Shown: positions 8,533 through 17,241, counted from the first letter of the stretch. The stretch is 64,000 nt of DNA from Helicobacteraceae bacterium (GCA_027023805.1 JALVUF010000034.1:42511-106510), one strand, 5' to 3'. The notes: generated from the sequence alone by a model not told the origin. Numbers and translations are program-made.

Positions 8533-9747
8533 ATGAACAAAAAACGGATATATATCATAGGTGCCGGGTATGCCGGCATCAAAGCATTAACACAACTGGC
8601 TAAGATAGATGATGTAGAGTTATTTCTCTTAGATAAAAACTCATATCATTATCTGCAAACTGATGTGTATGATTACCTAGCGGGCATAGTTAATTTAGCT
8701 GATGTTTCAGTTGATCTTTATACCCTCTGTCATAGTTTTGAGAGGAATATTACTTTTTTACAAGAAAATGTACTCAGAGTCGATTTTGAAAAAAATATCA
8801 TTATAACTGAGCACACAAGATATACATATGATTATTTGATCCTTAGTAGCGGTGCACAAACTATGCTGCTTGACTCCATAGAAGGACTTAAAGATAATTT
8901 TCACGGTATAAAATCACTTGATAATGCCCTGTCCTTCAAGCAAAGGTTTGAGCAAAATATTTTTAATAAATTACAAAGTGAGGGTAAATGCTCCAGGGAA
9001 TCTAAATACAGTATCGTAATTGCAGGTGCGGGATTAAGTGGGGTTGAGATAGCCGCCCAAATGGCTGATTACGCAAAAGAGTTCTACAAAGATGCGGGGT
9101 ACCTGTGCTCAAATGTTGATATTACGCTTATAAATTCTAAAAAGATGCCTTTACCTTCCAACTCTTCATTCATGCAAAAACAAGCAGCCAAAAGACTTCG
9201 GCAGTTGGGTGTAAAAATAATCACAAATTCCCACGTAACTAAAGTTGAACCAAAAAGCGTAACATTGAATCATACAGATAAAATTGATATGGATTTTCTT
9301 ATTTGGACTGCCGGTATTATGCCAAGCAAGCTAACAAATGCACTTGATGTGAAAAAAAGCAAACGGGGTCAGATTTTAGTTGATTCTTTTTACAGACTTA
9401 TAGACTATAGCAATGTATTTGCAATTGGAGACAATGCGCAGCTTTTTAATCCGTCAACAAACGAGATGCTGCCACCAACTGCACAGACGGCAGAATTGGC
9501 AGCAAGTTATGTGGCCTCAAATATAAACAATGCCATAACCGGTAAAAAGCTAGTAAAACAAAGTATTAAACCAAAAGGATTTCTCGCATCTCTTGGGGGA
9601 AGGTATGGTGCGGCAGAACTATTTGAATCGATCAAACTGTCAGGTTTTATTGCTTATTTTTTAAAAAAACTTGTCGAAAAAAATTATAAATATCCTTTAC
9701 GCAAAAAATGTAAAGAGGGATATCAAAACATTATGAACCAAAAATAA
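8533..9747 (+). CDS. NDH-2-like FAD-dependent NAD(P)H dehydrogenase
   Basis: A 404-residue pyridine nucleotide-disulphide oxidoreductase family flavoprotein. It has the FAD-binding motif IIGAGYAGIKAL at residues 6-17, the NAD-binding glycine motif VIAGAGLSGVEIAAQMADY near 163-181, WTAGIMPS near 257 and the FAD ribityl-binding FAIGDNAQL near 298. This layout matches type II NADH:quinone dehydrogenases more than sulfide:quinone reductases, because I see no SQR-type redox Cys pair. The C-terminal KLSGFIAYFLKKLVEKNY is amphipathic/hydrophobic and may tether it to the membrane. It lies 31 bases after nusA without clear functional linkage. The electron acceptor cannot be read from sequence. Confidence 0.72.
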   Translation: MNKKRIYIIGAGYAGIKALTQLAKIDDVELFLLDKNSYHYLQTDVYDYLAGIVNLADVSVDLYTLCHSFERNITFLQENVLRVDFEKNIIITEHTRYTYDYLILSSGAQTMLLDSIEGLKDNFHGIKSLDNALSFKQRFEQNIFNKLQSEGKCSRESKYSIVIAGAGLSGVEIAAQMADYAKEFYKDAGYLCSNVDITLINSKKMPLPSNSSFMQKQAAKRLRQLGVKIITNSHVTKVEPKSVTLNHTDKIDMDFLIWTAGIMPSKLTNALDVKKSKRGQILVDSFYRLIDYSNVFAIGDNAQLFNPSTNEMLPPTAQTAELAASYVASNINNAITGKKLVKQSIKPKGFLASLGGRYGAAELFESIKLSGFIAYFLKKLVEKNYKYPLRKKCKEGYQNIMNQK

Positions 9748-9784
9748 AATTGTATAAAATAATAATATTTTACTATAATACTAT

Positions 9785-10708
9785 ATGCTTTTAAAACAAT
9801 TTAGATCCTTTTATGCTCGAAATTATCCAAGCGATATGGAACGGCAAATAGCCTATTTTTCTATTTTTGGCGGGCTTGAGTGGCAAATAGATACAGACAT
9901 TGACTTATCTGAACTTATCTGTGATATTATTTTAGAAAATTACGGTTATCTGCATAATGAAATCATGTCATTATTTCTTGATGAAGCTCATATTTCACGC
10001 CTGCTTCATGCCCTGGCTGTCGGTGATAGAAAAATATTTACCGCATTTAACAAAGCCGGGCTAAACAACGGTAATGGCGGAGCAGCACTTAATTATCTGC
10101 AAACCAACAACATACTAGAAATTGAAACAAAACAAAGTCTTATCTTAGACAATATCTTATCAAATAAAAAGATAAAACATCAACGCATATCAAATAAAAT
10201 GAGATTTACTCAGCCTTTTTTACGTTTTTGGTTTTATTTTATCACCCCCTTTGCAAAAGAGATAGAAGTAGGAAATTATAAAAATATTTTACAAAAGTTT
10301 CAACAGCACAAATATAACTATATGAGTCTAATCTTTGAAGAACTCTCACAAGTGATGCTAAATTACTACACAAGAGATGAAGCTATACTGTCTCTTGGCA
10401 GCTACTGGGCGGACGGCATTGAAATAGATATTTTAGCTACAACAAAAACAAACCGGATATATATAGGTGAATGCAAATGGACAAACCATAAAATCAATAA
10501 AAAAGAACTCCATAAGATATTAGAAAAATGCAATAAACTAAACATCAAGCCGTCTAAAATCTTTTTTTTCTCCAAAAGAGGATTCTCCAAAGAATTAGGC
10601 GAACTGCAAAATAGGTATTTAGTTCTATTTAGTGCAGATAGTTTTTCTTCACTACTAAAAAACATCTCACAAGATAGCTTATTGCCTGCTAAAATATCTG
10701 AGATTTAA
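9785..10708 (+). CDS. DUF234-type protein with PD-(D/E)XK nuclease-like domain, lacking its ATPase half
   Basis: A 307-residue protein resembling the C-terminal half of archaeal-type STAND/AAA ATPases (COG1672, DUF234). There is a winged-helix region (about residues 90-140, GGAALNYLQTNNILEIE), a linker FTQPFLRFWFYFITPF, and a C-terminal restriction-fold core. That core has DGIEIDILATTKTNRIYIGECKW, matching the D-X(n)-(E)-X-K active-site layout of PD-(D/E)XK enzymes. The usual N-terminal Walker A/B ATPase domain is absent, and upstream sequence has no in-frame remnant within the 37-base gap to the dehydrogenase. It overlaps the convergent J-domain gene by 20 bases. Function is unknown. Confidence 0.6.
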   Translation: MLLKQFRSFYARNYPSDMERQIAYFSIFGGLEWQIDTDIDLSELICDIILENYGYLHNEIMSLFLDEAHISRLLHALAVGDRKIFTAFNKAGLNNGNGGAALNYLQTNNILEIETKQSLILDNILSNKKIKHQRISNKMRFTQPFLRFWFYFITPFAKEIEVGNYKNILQKFQQHKYNYMSLIFEELSQVMLNYYTRDEAILSLGSYWADGIEIDILATTKTNRIYIGECKWTNHKINKKELHKILEKCNKLNIKPSKIFFFSKRGFSKELGELQNRYLVLFSADSFSSLLKNISQDSLLPAKISEI

Positions 10709-11498
10709 GGGCAGTATAAGCGTTTTGTAGATGCTGAAACCTTACAGTATAATCATGTTCGCTCTGCATGCCAAAAACTCTATCAGGATGATACGCTTTA
10801 GCAAGCTGCCTGTATTTATGTTTTAGCACCTCTTTTGGGGCACCTATGCGGCAATTTAAAAGGGTGTATGATTCTAAAATTGTTTTAGCCGTGTATTGAT
10901 TACTAAAATTGTGTGTCATGTAAAACTCAGATAAAGTGTCAAAAAAGCTATCATGATATTTACACTTAAGGCTGTAACCAAAAATCATTTTTTTACTAAC
11001 TATTTTTTGAAGATTCTTTACAGCTTTATCATGCCTGATATCAAGTGATAATGATTTAGATGATATTCTAACAGCATACGGTCTTAGAAGCTCATATAAA
11101 TATTCTATGAACCACTTAACCGTATTTAAAGAGATATTTATACGGTGATTCTTGGCATGAGATATCGCAACTGACATCTCTGTCTTACATGTACGAATAA
11201 TATTTAGTTTTATAGTTTTTGATTTTAATTTTCTAAGTGTATTGATAAAAAATTGTGAGTTATAACTATATTTAGCAGTGTATATTTTACCTACTTCAAG
11301 TAAAAAACTCTCTCTTACAGATACCAAAGAAGTGCTTGAGAGCAAAATTATAGAATTTTCAAGCATCAATATCTGAGACTTGTGTGCCAATATAATATCT
11401 TCAAGCAAATTTGACGGCAATTCTTTATCATCAAAAGTAATAGTGAGTATATCCCGGTTAAAATAAATTCTCAAAACTATACCCTCCTCTTGCCTCAA
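10689..11498 (-). CDS. DnaJ-domain protein with C-terminal J domain
   Basis: A 269-residue protein whose last ~70 residues form a J domain with the signature YHPDR (KHKYRQLAKAYHPDRVFG), which stimulates Hsp70 ATPase. The N-terminal ~200 residues are unlike classic DnaJ: no Gly/Phe or zinc-finger segment, and no membrane helix. This is a co-chaperone with an uncharacterised N-terminal domain, comparable in plan only to DjlA-type proteins. A similar protein is common in Sulfurimonas-like genomes to my recollection. It overlaps the DUF234 gene by 20 bases at the 3' end and lies 24 bases upstream of the end of aguB. Its client is unknown. Confidence 0.75.
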   Translation of the reverse strand: MRQEEGIVLRIYFNRDILTITFDDKELPSNLLEDIILAHKSQILMLENSIILLSSTSLVSVRESFLLEVGKIYTAKYSYNSQFFINTLRKLKSKTIKLNIIRTCKTEMSVAISHAKNHRINISLNTVKWFIEYLYELLRPYAVRISSKSLSLDIRHDKAVKNLQKIVSKKMIFGYSLKCKYHDSFFDTLSEFYMTHNFSNQYTAKTILESYTLLNCRIGAPKEVLKHKYRQLAKAYHPDRVFGMQSEHDYTVRFQHLQNAYTALKSQIF

Positions 11499-11522
11499 TA
11501 AAGCAAGTAGAGTTCCATAATT

Positions 11523-12362
11523 TTATATCTCCTGATATTGTTTAGGCTGCCTATCGCGCAACAATCCCCAATGCTCCTGAAATTGTTTATTTTTTTGCAA
11601 ATCAAATTCAGCATAAATAATCTCTTCTAAGTCCCTTGACGCCTCTGCTATAACGGCACCGGTATTATCAGTAATAAACGAACTGCCGTAAAAATTAATC
11701 TGGCAGCTCTCTCCTGTCTCGGTGCCGATTCTGTTTGCGGCGATTATCGGAACAAGATTTGCAGCTGCATGCCCCATCTGGACTCTTTGCCAATGCTCTT
11801 TTGAATCAATGCAGGTCTCCGGTTCACTCCCAATGGCGGTCGGATAAAATATAAGCTCTGCCCCTTTTAAGGTTAAAATTCTGGCACTCTCACAAAACCA
11901 TTGATCCCAACATATACCCGCGCCGATACGTCCATACGCCGTATCATAAACTTTAAAACCGCTGTCTCCAGATTTAAAATAAAATTTCTCTTCATATCCG
12001 GGACCATCTGGTATATGAGTTTTTCTATAGTTCGCAAGCTCGTCTCCGTTAGCATCCATAACCACTAAAGAGTTAAAATATCCATCATCGTCTTTTTCAA
12101 AATAACTCACAAGCACAACTACATGCAACGCTTTAGCCAAGTCGCTAAAACGCTTAAGCATCGGGTGTCCCTCTCTTGGCTGTGCGTATGAAAAATATTT
12201 TTTATCCATATCTTTACAAAAATATACGCTCTCAAAAAGTTCCGGCAGCAATATAATTTTTGCACCGTTTTTTGCTGCTTTTGTAACCAAAAATACCGCT
12301 TTTTGTATATTTGCTTGTATATCTATGCCCATACTCATCTGAATCGCTGCAATTTTTACCAT
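11523..12362 (-). CDS. aguB: N-carbamoylputrescine amidase, AguB-like nitrilase
   Basis: This 279-residue carbon-nitrogen hydrolase probably converts N-carbamoylputrescine to putrescine, CO2 and ammonia. The nitrilase triad is complete: Glu41 (LPELFE), Lys114 (YRKTHIPDGPGYEEKFYF) and Cys151 (GICWDQWF). The phrases IPDGPGYEEKFYF, PTAIGSEPE and HWQRVQMGHAAAN are characteristic of AguB rather than other nitrilases. The paired agmatine deiminase gene (aguA) is not in this window. It is 8 bases downstream of dgkA and probably cotranscribed with it. Confidence 0.88.
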   Translation of the reverse strand: MVKIAAIQMSMGIDIQANIQKAVFLVTKAAKNGAKIILLPELFESVYFCKDMDKKYFSYAQPREGHPMLKRFSDLAKALHVVVLVSYFEKDDDGYFNSLVVMDANGDELANYRKTHIPDGPGYEEKFYFKSGDSGFKVYDTAYGRIGAGICWDQWFCESARILTLKGAELIFYPTAIGSEPETCIDSKEHWQRVQMGHAAANLVPIIAANRIGTETGESCQINFYGSSFITDNTGAVIAEASRDLEEIIYAEFDLQKNKQFQEHWGLLRDRQPKQYQEI

Positions 12363-12370
12363 CTATCCTC

Positions 12371-12736
12371 CTATGTAAAAGCTGTTATTAAGACAAATAT
12401 CCATATCAGCACAACAACAATCAAACTAACAAGCACTAATGCAGCACCCGCATCTTTTGCCTGCTTGGCAAGCGGTTTATGCTCGGTAGTTGTCAAATCT
12501 ACAACTCTTTCGATAGCGCTATTGATAATGTCTGCCAATATTGGAATAAAAAGTGAAATAAATAAAATAGAAGAATATATAAATTTTATAGGTAAGCTCC
12601 ATGCAATTACTCCAAACACAATAAATCCTATCACCTCTATCTTAAAAGACAGCTCATGCCTGCCAATCTCAATCAAGCCATCTATTGCATACATAAAATT
12701 TTTCATAAGTGAATATTTTGGCTTATTTAATTGCAT
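12371..12736 (-). CDS. dgkA: Diacylglycerol kinase DgkA
   Basis: A 121-residue membrane kinase that recycles diacylglycerol to phosphatidic acid. There are three membrane helices and the family motifs EIGRHELSFKIEV and INSAIERVVDL, with TEHKPLAKQAKDAGAALVLVS in the last third. The size matches the small trimeric DgkA family. It is the first gene of a probable two-gene unit with aguB. The sequence immediately upstream (minus strand) is the intergenic stretch containing the P-type ATPase remnant. Confidence 0.93.
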   Translation of the reverse strand: MQLNKPKYSLMKNFMYAIDGLIEIGRHELSFKIEVIGFIVFGVIAWSLPIKFIYSSILFISLFIPILADIINSAIERVVDLTTTEHKPLAKQAKDAGAALVLVSLIVVVLIWIFVLITAFT

Positions 12737-12856
12737 TACACTCTCTTTATCATAAACTCTATACTAACAGACAATAAGTCGTCATTATTTTCTTCTACTT
12801 ATAAGTATATCAAGTGAACCTAAAAATAAGAATATTTGCAACCTAGGCAAATGCTT

Positions 12857-13081
12857 TTATGCATATAAATTTTTCGCTCTCCATACTAGCATAAGTGTCA
12901 ATGCAAGACATACAAGTAACAACCATATATTTAAGCTAACTGGCTGAATTTCCAAAATAGATTGCATAAATGGGTTATGTATATTACAAAACTAAATACC
13001 AAAAATACTCAAACCGGAGATCTATAAAAACTTATTTTGCTTATGATTGATTTTAAATAGAAAATATTTTTTACTTCTTAA
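12857..13081 (-). pseudogene. Decayed C-terminus of a P-type cation-transporting ATPase
   Basis: Reading the minus strand in one frame from 13081 to the TAA at 12857-12859 gives a 74-residue trace with two in-frame stops (at 13022-13024 and 12992-12994). It contains the P-type ATPase tail pattern: FLFKINHKQNKFL, then NPFMQSILEIQPVSLNIW, then LLLVCLALTLMLVW. In this family an LFKI..NK.L loop precedes a hydrophobic helix, and P.SL..W leads into the last helix. The catalytic region, with DKTGT, is absent, so only the extreme end survives. An intact 36-codon ORF from ATG 12967 remains but is surely not functional. The rest of the 480-base gap between dgkA and the lipoprotein gene holds nothing I can identify except promoter-like sequences near 13164-13186. 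Confidence 0.68.
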
Positions 13082-13180
13082 AGTAAAAAAGGTACATATA
13101 TTGCATCTATTTGATATAGCTTATCTTCTTTTATACAAAATTAAAGCAAACCTTTAACTGTTATATAATGTTTATCATCA

Positions 13181-13186
13181 TATAAT
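13181..13186 (+). promoter_or_regulatory. Candidate -10 box for the lipoprotein gene (TATAAT)
   Basis: A perfect TATAAT lies 30 bases before the ATG at 13217, and another TATAAT sits at 13164-13169. No convincing -35 is visible. It is the most likely promoter of the 13.2 kb lipoprotein gene. Confidence 0.4.
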
Positions 13187-13216
13187 ACCGACACTTTCTT
13201 CAAAAGAGCATATCAG

Positions 13217-14164
13217 ATGAATCCAAAAATTAAGATAGTTAGCATAATTGCTATAACCACGCTGCTGCTAGCAGGATGCGCAAACACCAAACAAGATAAC
13301 AAACAACAGACATATCACAGGCTATCAGGGCGAGTTGCAGACGGATATATAGCCGGTGCAAAAGTTTGTCTTGATACCAATCAAAACGGTATATGTGATT
13401 CTAATGAGCCTTATGCCGTAACTTCACAAAATGGTAAATTTAACTTTACACATCTCACAAATAAACAAATCAACTCTTCTTTGATTGTACAAATCACAAA
13501 ACAAAGCATTGATATGGATAACAATAAAACTATAAAAATACCTTTTGTGATGCTAGCACCAAAAAAATCTACTTTTATATCTCCTCTGACAACTCTAATT
13601 GCCTGCAAGATACAGCTTGGAGATTCGTTGATATCTGCTATGGTTGATGTATCAAAAAAGACAGGTATAAACTTACTGTACGTGGATGGTAATTTTATGA
13701 AATCTAACACTTTAGCTGCAAAAAAAGCCAAAATTGCCGCTAAAATTATCGCTAAAACGACACAACTAGTGATAAAAAAGTTACTAAAAAATCATACAAT
13801 ATCAAACATCTTCTATAGCATTAATGCAACAAGATATATAAACTGGGGGATTCTTGATCACTCAATAATACTTAAGCGCTTTTTATCCACAATTTCCAAA
13901 CAAAACAACAATATAGTAAAAACAGATACCGTCATTAACAAACTCTCTAATGCGCTAATATCAAATCTTGGCGATTATAAAACAAAGATAGCATCAATAA
14001 ACAAAAATATACAAATAGAAAAAAGAAAAAAATTGGCAACTGATAAATACAATCAAACACACAAATCGGCTCACAACAAAAGTGATGCCGAAAATACAGG
14101 TGCAATTATTTTTGTCTTGACTTTACAACTCTTTTTCTTTGTATTTTTAGCATTTTTTCTATAA
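13217..14164 (+). CDS. Lipoprotein with Ca-binding-like EXDXNXNG segment and C-terminal hydrophobic tail
   Basis: This 315-residue protein has a lipoprotein signal peptide (MNPKIKIVSIIAITTLLLAGC, lipobox LLAGC with Cys21). The segment GRVADGYIAGAKVCLDTNQNGICDSNEP is the repeat-like module found at the start of some large secreted bacterial proteins; the acidic DTNQNGICDSNE part resembles a calcium-binding loop. A Lys/Ala-rich helical region follows near residues 170-195. The final ~22 residues are strongly hydrophobic. Lipid anchor plus a terminal membrane helix is unusual. It stands alone between a degraded region and mscS. Function is unknown. Confidence 0.7.
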   Translation: MNPKIKIVSIIAITTLLLAGCANTKQDNKQQTYHRLSGRVADGYIAGAKVCLDTNQNGICDSNEPYAVTSQNGKFNFTHLTNKQINSSLIVQITKQSIDMDNNKTIKIPFVMLAPKKSTFISPLTTLIACKIQLGDSLISAMVDVSKKTGINLLYVDGNFMKSNTLAAKKAKIAAKIIAKTTQLVIKKLLKNHTISNIFYSINATRYINWGILDHSIILKRFLSTISKQNNNIVKTDTVINKLSNALISNLGDYKTKIASINKNIQIEKRKKLATDKYNQTHKSAHNKSDAENTGAIIFVLTLQLFFFVFLAFFL

Positions 14165-14275
14165 TGACAACATATAGACGCTTACATGTAATACTTTGTA
14201 GATACCTCTAAAAAAGAAAACTATATACCATATTTATGATAAAATTGCAAAGAAGTTAAAAAAGGAAGGAATAGC

Positions 14276-15187
14276 ATGCCCCAGCAGCATCTCTTAAACA
14301 GCTTGCATAAATTATGGAGCATCTTACATTACCCACTTTTTAAAATTAATCAAACTCAAGTTTCGCTAGCAACACTTATCGGGGTTATATTTATAATTGC
14401 GATAGGTATTTACGGTGCAAAATATTTTAAACGATACATAAACTCACTGCCAAATCGCCGCTCACTTCATATAAAACAGGAAACTGCAACGCTTTTTTCT
14501 ATGTTGGGATACTATTTTATATTAGTTGCGACTTTTTTGATAGCAGTCGGATATACCGGAATAGATCTTACCTCTTTTACGATTATCATGAGTGCCCTGT
14601 CCGTAGGTATAGGTTTTGGTTTGCAGGCAATTTTATCCAACTTTGTCTCAGGTATAGTCTTGCTTTTTGAAAGCTCGCTTAAAGTAGGTGATCACGTTGA
14701 AGTCGGTAACGATGTTGTCGGGACTGTAACAGATATCAAAATGAGATATACCAATATACTGACATTTAACAGTGTGGATGTACTCGTTCCGAATAAATTT
14801 TTTATTGAAAATATTGTTACAAACTGGACACTCTCCGATAAAACAAGAAGACTTAAAATTCCATTTGGCGTTGCATACGGCACTGATCCAGATACGGTCG
14901 ATAATGCTGTCATACCCGCGCTTATGAAGCTAGATAGAGATTTTGTAAAAGACGACCCTAAGAAGCTGCCCAAATGCGTTATGACATCGCTGGCTGATAG
15001 CAGCGTAAACTTTGAATTATGGATATGGCTAAAAGTCGGTATAGTCAATCAAACACCGCCGGGAATCACTTTAGATGAAATCTTAAGAACAATATATAAG
15101 GCTCTAAGAGACAATAATATCGAGATTCCTTTTCCTCAACAAGATGTACACCTCATCTCTGTACCAAAGATGCTAAACATCCAATAA
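14276..15187 (+). CDS. Small-conductance mechanosensitive channel, MscS family
   Basis: A 303-residue membrane channel that releases solutes on osmotic downshock. Three membrane helices occupy about residues 25-120. The pore-lining helix and following beta domain show the MscS signature: GIGFGLQAILSNFVSGIVLL, then FESSLKVGDHVEVG, VGTVTDIKMRYTNI and VPNKFFIENIVTNW. The gene is monocistronic and ends one base before a strong hairpin. The ribosome binding site GGAAGGAA lies upstream of the ATG. It is a minimal MscS, without the extra N-terminal helices of MscK/YbdG. Confidence 0.93.
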   Translation: MPQQHLLNSLHKLWSILHYPLFKINQTQVSLATLIGVIFIIAIGIYGAKYFKRYINSLPNRRSLHIKQETATLFSMLGYYFILVATFLIAVGYTGIDLTSFTIIMSALSVGIGFGLQAILSNFVSGIVLLFESSLKVGDHVEVGNDVVGTVTDIKMRYTNILTFNSVDVLVPNKFFIENIVTNWTLSDKTRRLKIPFGVAYGTDPDTVDNAVIPALMKLDRDFVKDDPKKLPKCVMTSLADSSVNFELWIWLKVGIVNQTPPGITLDEILRTIYKALRDNNIEIPFPQQDVHLISVPKMLNIQ

Positions 15188-15188
15188 A

Positions 15189-15222
15189 CTAAAAACTAGA
15201 CCTTATAAAATCTAGTTTTTAG
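15189..15222. terminator. Bidirectional hairpin terminator between mscS and ompA-like gene
   Basis: A perfect 12-base-pair stem (CTAAAAACTAGA / TCTAGTTTTTAG) encloses a 10-base loop. It sits one base after the mscS stop and 7 bases before the stop of the convergent OmpA gene. It carries A-rich and T-rich arms that could terminate in both directions. Confidence 0.75.
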
Positions 15223-15229
15223 ATACAAA

Positions 15230-16267
15230 TTATTTGCCCAGCAAAAGCTTAACATTAACACGTCTGTTTTCGGCACGCCCTTGCTTGGTTGAGTTTAAAG
15301 CAACAGGATACGCTTCTCCGTAACCAACGGCCGTTACTCTTTTTGCACTAATGCCGTGAGATACTATATCTCCCGCAACACTATTTGCGCGTTTTTGTGA
15401 TAATCTTAAATTATATGTGCTAGTACCTACTGAATCGGTATATCCTCTTACTTTAATTTTATAGCTCATATGTGTCTTTAAAAAGCCTACATATTGGTCA
15501 ATCTTATTTTGTGCACTGTTTGTTATAAGAGAAGAATTGTTTGGAAATCTAATATTTAAAAGCTCCAACGTTGCTATTTGTTTAGAAATTTGTGCTGCTT
15601 TTTTTGCCGCTAAAGCTATAGCTGCTTGCTTGACTATTCTTACTTTTTTTACAGCCGCTTTTTTTACCGGCAATACTTTGACTGCTTTTTGTGCTACTTG
15701 TGGTTTTGCTTGTTGTTGCATATTGATATTGTTTTGATAGTTGCTGCCGCCAAAAGCAAAATCAACACCTGCTAAAAGGGCTAAATTATTATCCCATCTA
15801 TTGTTATTGTTTTTAAGATTATACACGGCCTCAAGCTTTAAGCAAACATGTTTAACCAAAGCCATTTTAACTCCGGCTCCGGCATCTACAAACGGACTGT
15901 CTAGGTTTTGATGAAAATGTGTACTTAAAGTCTCATACCCTAAGCCGGCTTTTACAAACGGAGTAAGTGTTTGAATTTTATGAAACCCATAAACACCGTT
16001 TAATGCAAATCTGTAGATATTTGTACTTGCATTACTTTGTTTATTATGATCAGCATTTGTGTATAGCACACTTAACTCGGGGCTGAGTAACCAGTTTGGC
16101 TTGTTGTATTGAAGCTCTGCTCCTGTTAATATAGAGTTTTGCAAGGCTAAATCACCCTCAGGAATATTGTATCCAATAAGCGGAGTAATTTCATAATTAT
16201 AATCTTGTGCATGTGCAAAAAGCAAACTTGATGCTACAAGCGCAGATAAAACAACTATTTTTTTCAT
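15230..16267 (-). CDS. OmpA-family outer membrane protein
   Basis: A 345-residue outer membrane protein: signal peptide (about 1-20), beta-barrel region (about 21-175, alternating aromatic strands), a Lys/Ala-rich linker (about 195-225) and an OmpA C-terminal peptidoglycan-binding domain. The domain signature is KVRGYTDSVGTSTYNLRLSQ with RANSVAGDIVSHG and GYGEAYPVALN..KQGRAENRR. The Asp and Arg that contact diaminopimelate in this domain are present (TDSVG and ENRRV). The Ala/Lys-rich linker differs from the Pro-rich linker of E. coli OmpA. It is monocistronic and shares a terminator with mscS. Confidence 0.92.
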   Translation of the reverse strand: MKKIVVLSALVASSLLFAHAQDYNYEITPLIGYNIPEGDLALQNSILTGAELQYNKPNWLLSPELSVLYTNADHNKQSNASTNIYRFALNGVYGFHKIQTLTPFVKAGLGYETLSTHFHQNLDSPFVDAGAGVKMALVKHVCLKLEAVYNLKNNNNRWDNNLALLAGVDFAFGGSNYQNNINMQQQAKPQVAQKAVKVLPVKKAAVKKVRIVKQAAIALAAKKAAQISKQIATLELLNIRFPNNSSLITNSAQNKIDQYVGFLKTHMSYKIKVRGYTDSVGTSTYNLRLSQKRANSVAGDIVSHGISAKRVTAVGYGEAYPVALNSTKQGRAENRRVNVKLLLGK

Positions 16268-16346
16268 ATCTCATTCCTTGTACCTAAAAGTATGAAATTA
16301 TAGCATTAATTAACAAATATAGTGTTAATATTTATAATTTTCATCA

Positions 16347-17033
16347 CTATGCAAAAACTCCAAACAACCTACCCGCACCGGCTGTTACTGCCATAGCCAG
16401 CAAACCCCAAAAAACAACTCTTACGCCTCCTTTGATAATAGGAGCTCCTCCTATTTGTGCCGCTATTGCACCCAAGACGCCTAAAACGAATAAAGATGAT
16501 ATGCAAACACTAACTATTAGGTAATGCTGCGATGAAAACATGACCGCTATAAGAGGCATTGATGCACCTATCGTAAATGCAGCAGCAGAGGAAAAAGCCG
16601 CCTGAATAGGTTTAGACTCATTTTGAGCTGAAAATCCAAGTTCATCTCTGGCATGTGCATCAAGTGCGTCTTTCTCCATAAGTGAGATTGCAACCTCTCT
16701 TGCTAGTTTTTCATCCAAACCTCTATCTTCGTAAATTTCGGCAAGTTCTTGTATTTCATTTTCTCTATCGTTTGTTAATGCTCTTTTTTCTATCTCTAAA
16801 TCAGCTTTTTGCGTATCTGCTTGAGAACTAACAGATACATATTCTCCTGCCGCCATAGACATAGCTCCCGCGCTAAGCCCCGCTACTGCAGCTAAAATAA
16901 TGCTAGCTCTATCCGCATGGCTTGCCGCTATGCCTATAATAAGACTAGCCGTGGACACTATACCGTCATTAGCACCCAAAACAGCTGCTCTAAGCCACCC
17001 TATACGGTGGGATTTATGGTTTTCTCCTGCCAT
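16347..17033 (-). CDS. VIT1/CCC1-family Fe2+/Mn2+ transporter
   Basis: A membrane transporter of the VIT1/CCC1 family, 228 residues with the chosen start. The N-terminal helix carries HRIGWLRAAVLGANDGIVST, the family hallmark, and the C-terminal half has further helices. The middle cytoplasmic helical region is Glu-rich (EIQELAEIYEDRGLDEKLA), the metal-binding helices of this family. I set the start at ATG 17033 because an AAGAAGGG site lies just upstream; a longer form from 17108 would add an unconserved hydrophobic extension. It probably exports or stores divalent iron or manganese. Confidence 0.9.
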   Translation of the reverse strand: MAGENHKSHRIGWLRAAVLGANDGIVSTASLIIGIAASHADRASIILAAVAGLSAGAMSMAAGEYVSVSSQADTQKADLEIEKRALTNDRENEIQELAEIYEDRGLDEKLAREVAISLMEKDALDAHARDELGFSAQNESKPIQAAFSSAAAFTIGASMPLIAVMFSSQHYLIVSVCISSLFVLGVLGAIAAQIGGAPIIKGGVRVVFWGLLAMAVTAGAGRLFGVFA

Positions 17034-17165
17034 TTTTGCACCCTTCTTTGGTATTATTTTCGCTATAATAGCACAAATAAGCCTCTGCATAAAATAATAG
17101 AATTTCATTTATAAAAAAAAGGGTTACGCTAAAAAATTTTGAAGTTATATTTATGAAGTTTGAGG

Positions 17166-17241
17166 TGGTGGCCAATCTCGGAATCGAACCAAGGACACAG
17201 TGATTTTCAGTCACTTGCTCTACCGACTGAGCTAATTGGCC
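17166..17241 (-). tRNA. tRNA-Phe (anticodon GAA)
   Basis: The 76-base cloverleaf on the minus strand begins GGCCAATTAGCTCAG and ends with an encoded CCA. The anticodon stem-loop GTGACTGAAAATCAC gives GAA (Phe), the T loop is GGTTCGATTCC, and the acceptor stem GGCCAAT pairs with ATTGGCC. The gene lies between the VIT1 transporter and the two-component system, outside both operons. Confidence 0.97.

Noticed and set aside
8533..9747. Sulfide:quinone oxidoreductase
   Set aside because: Sequence context fits NDH-2 better; I see no conserved redox Cys pair of SQR.
12303..12755. 150-residue plus-strand ORF
   Set aside because: Antisense to aguB and dgkA, both with clear family motifs.
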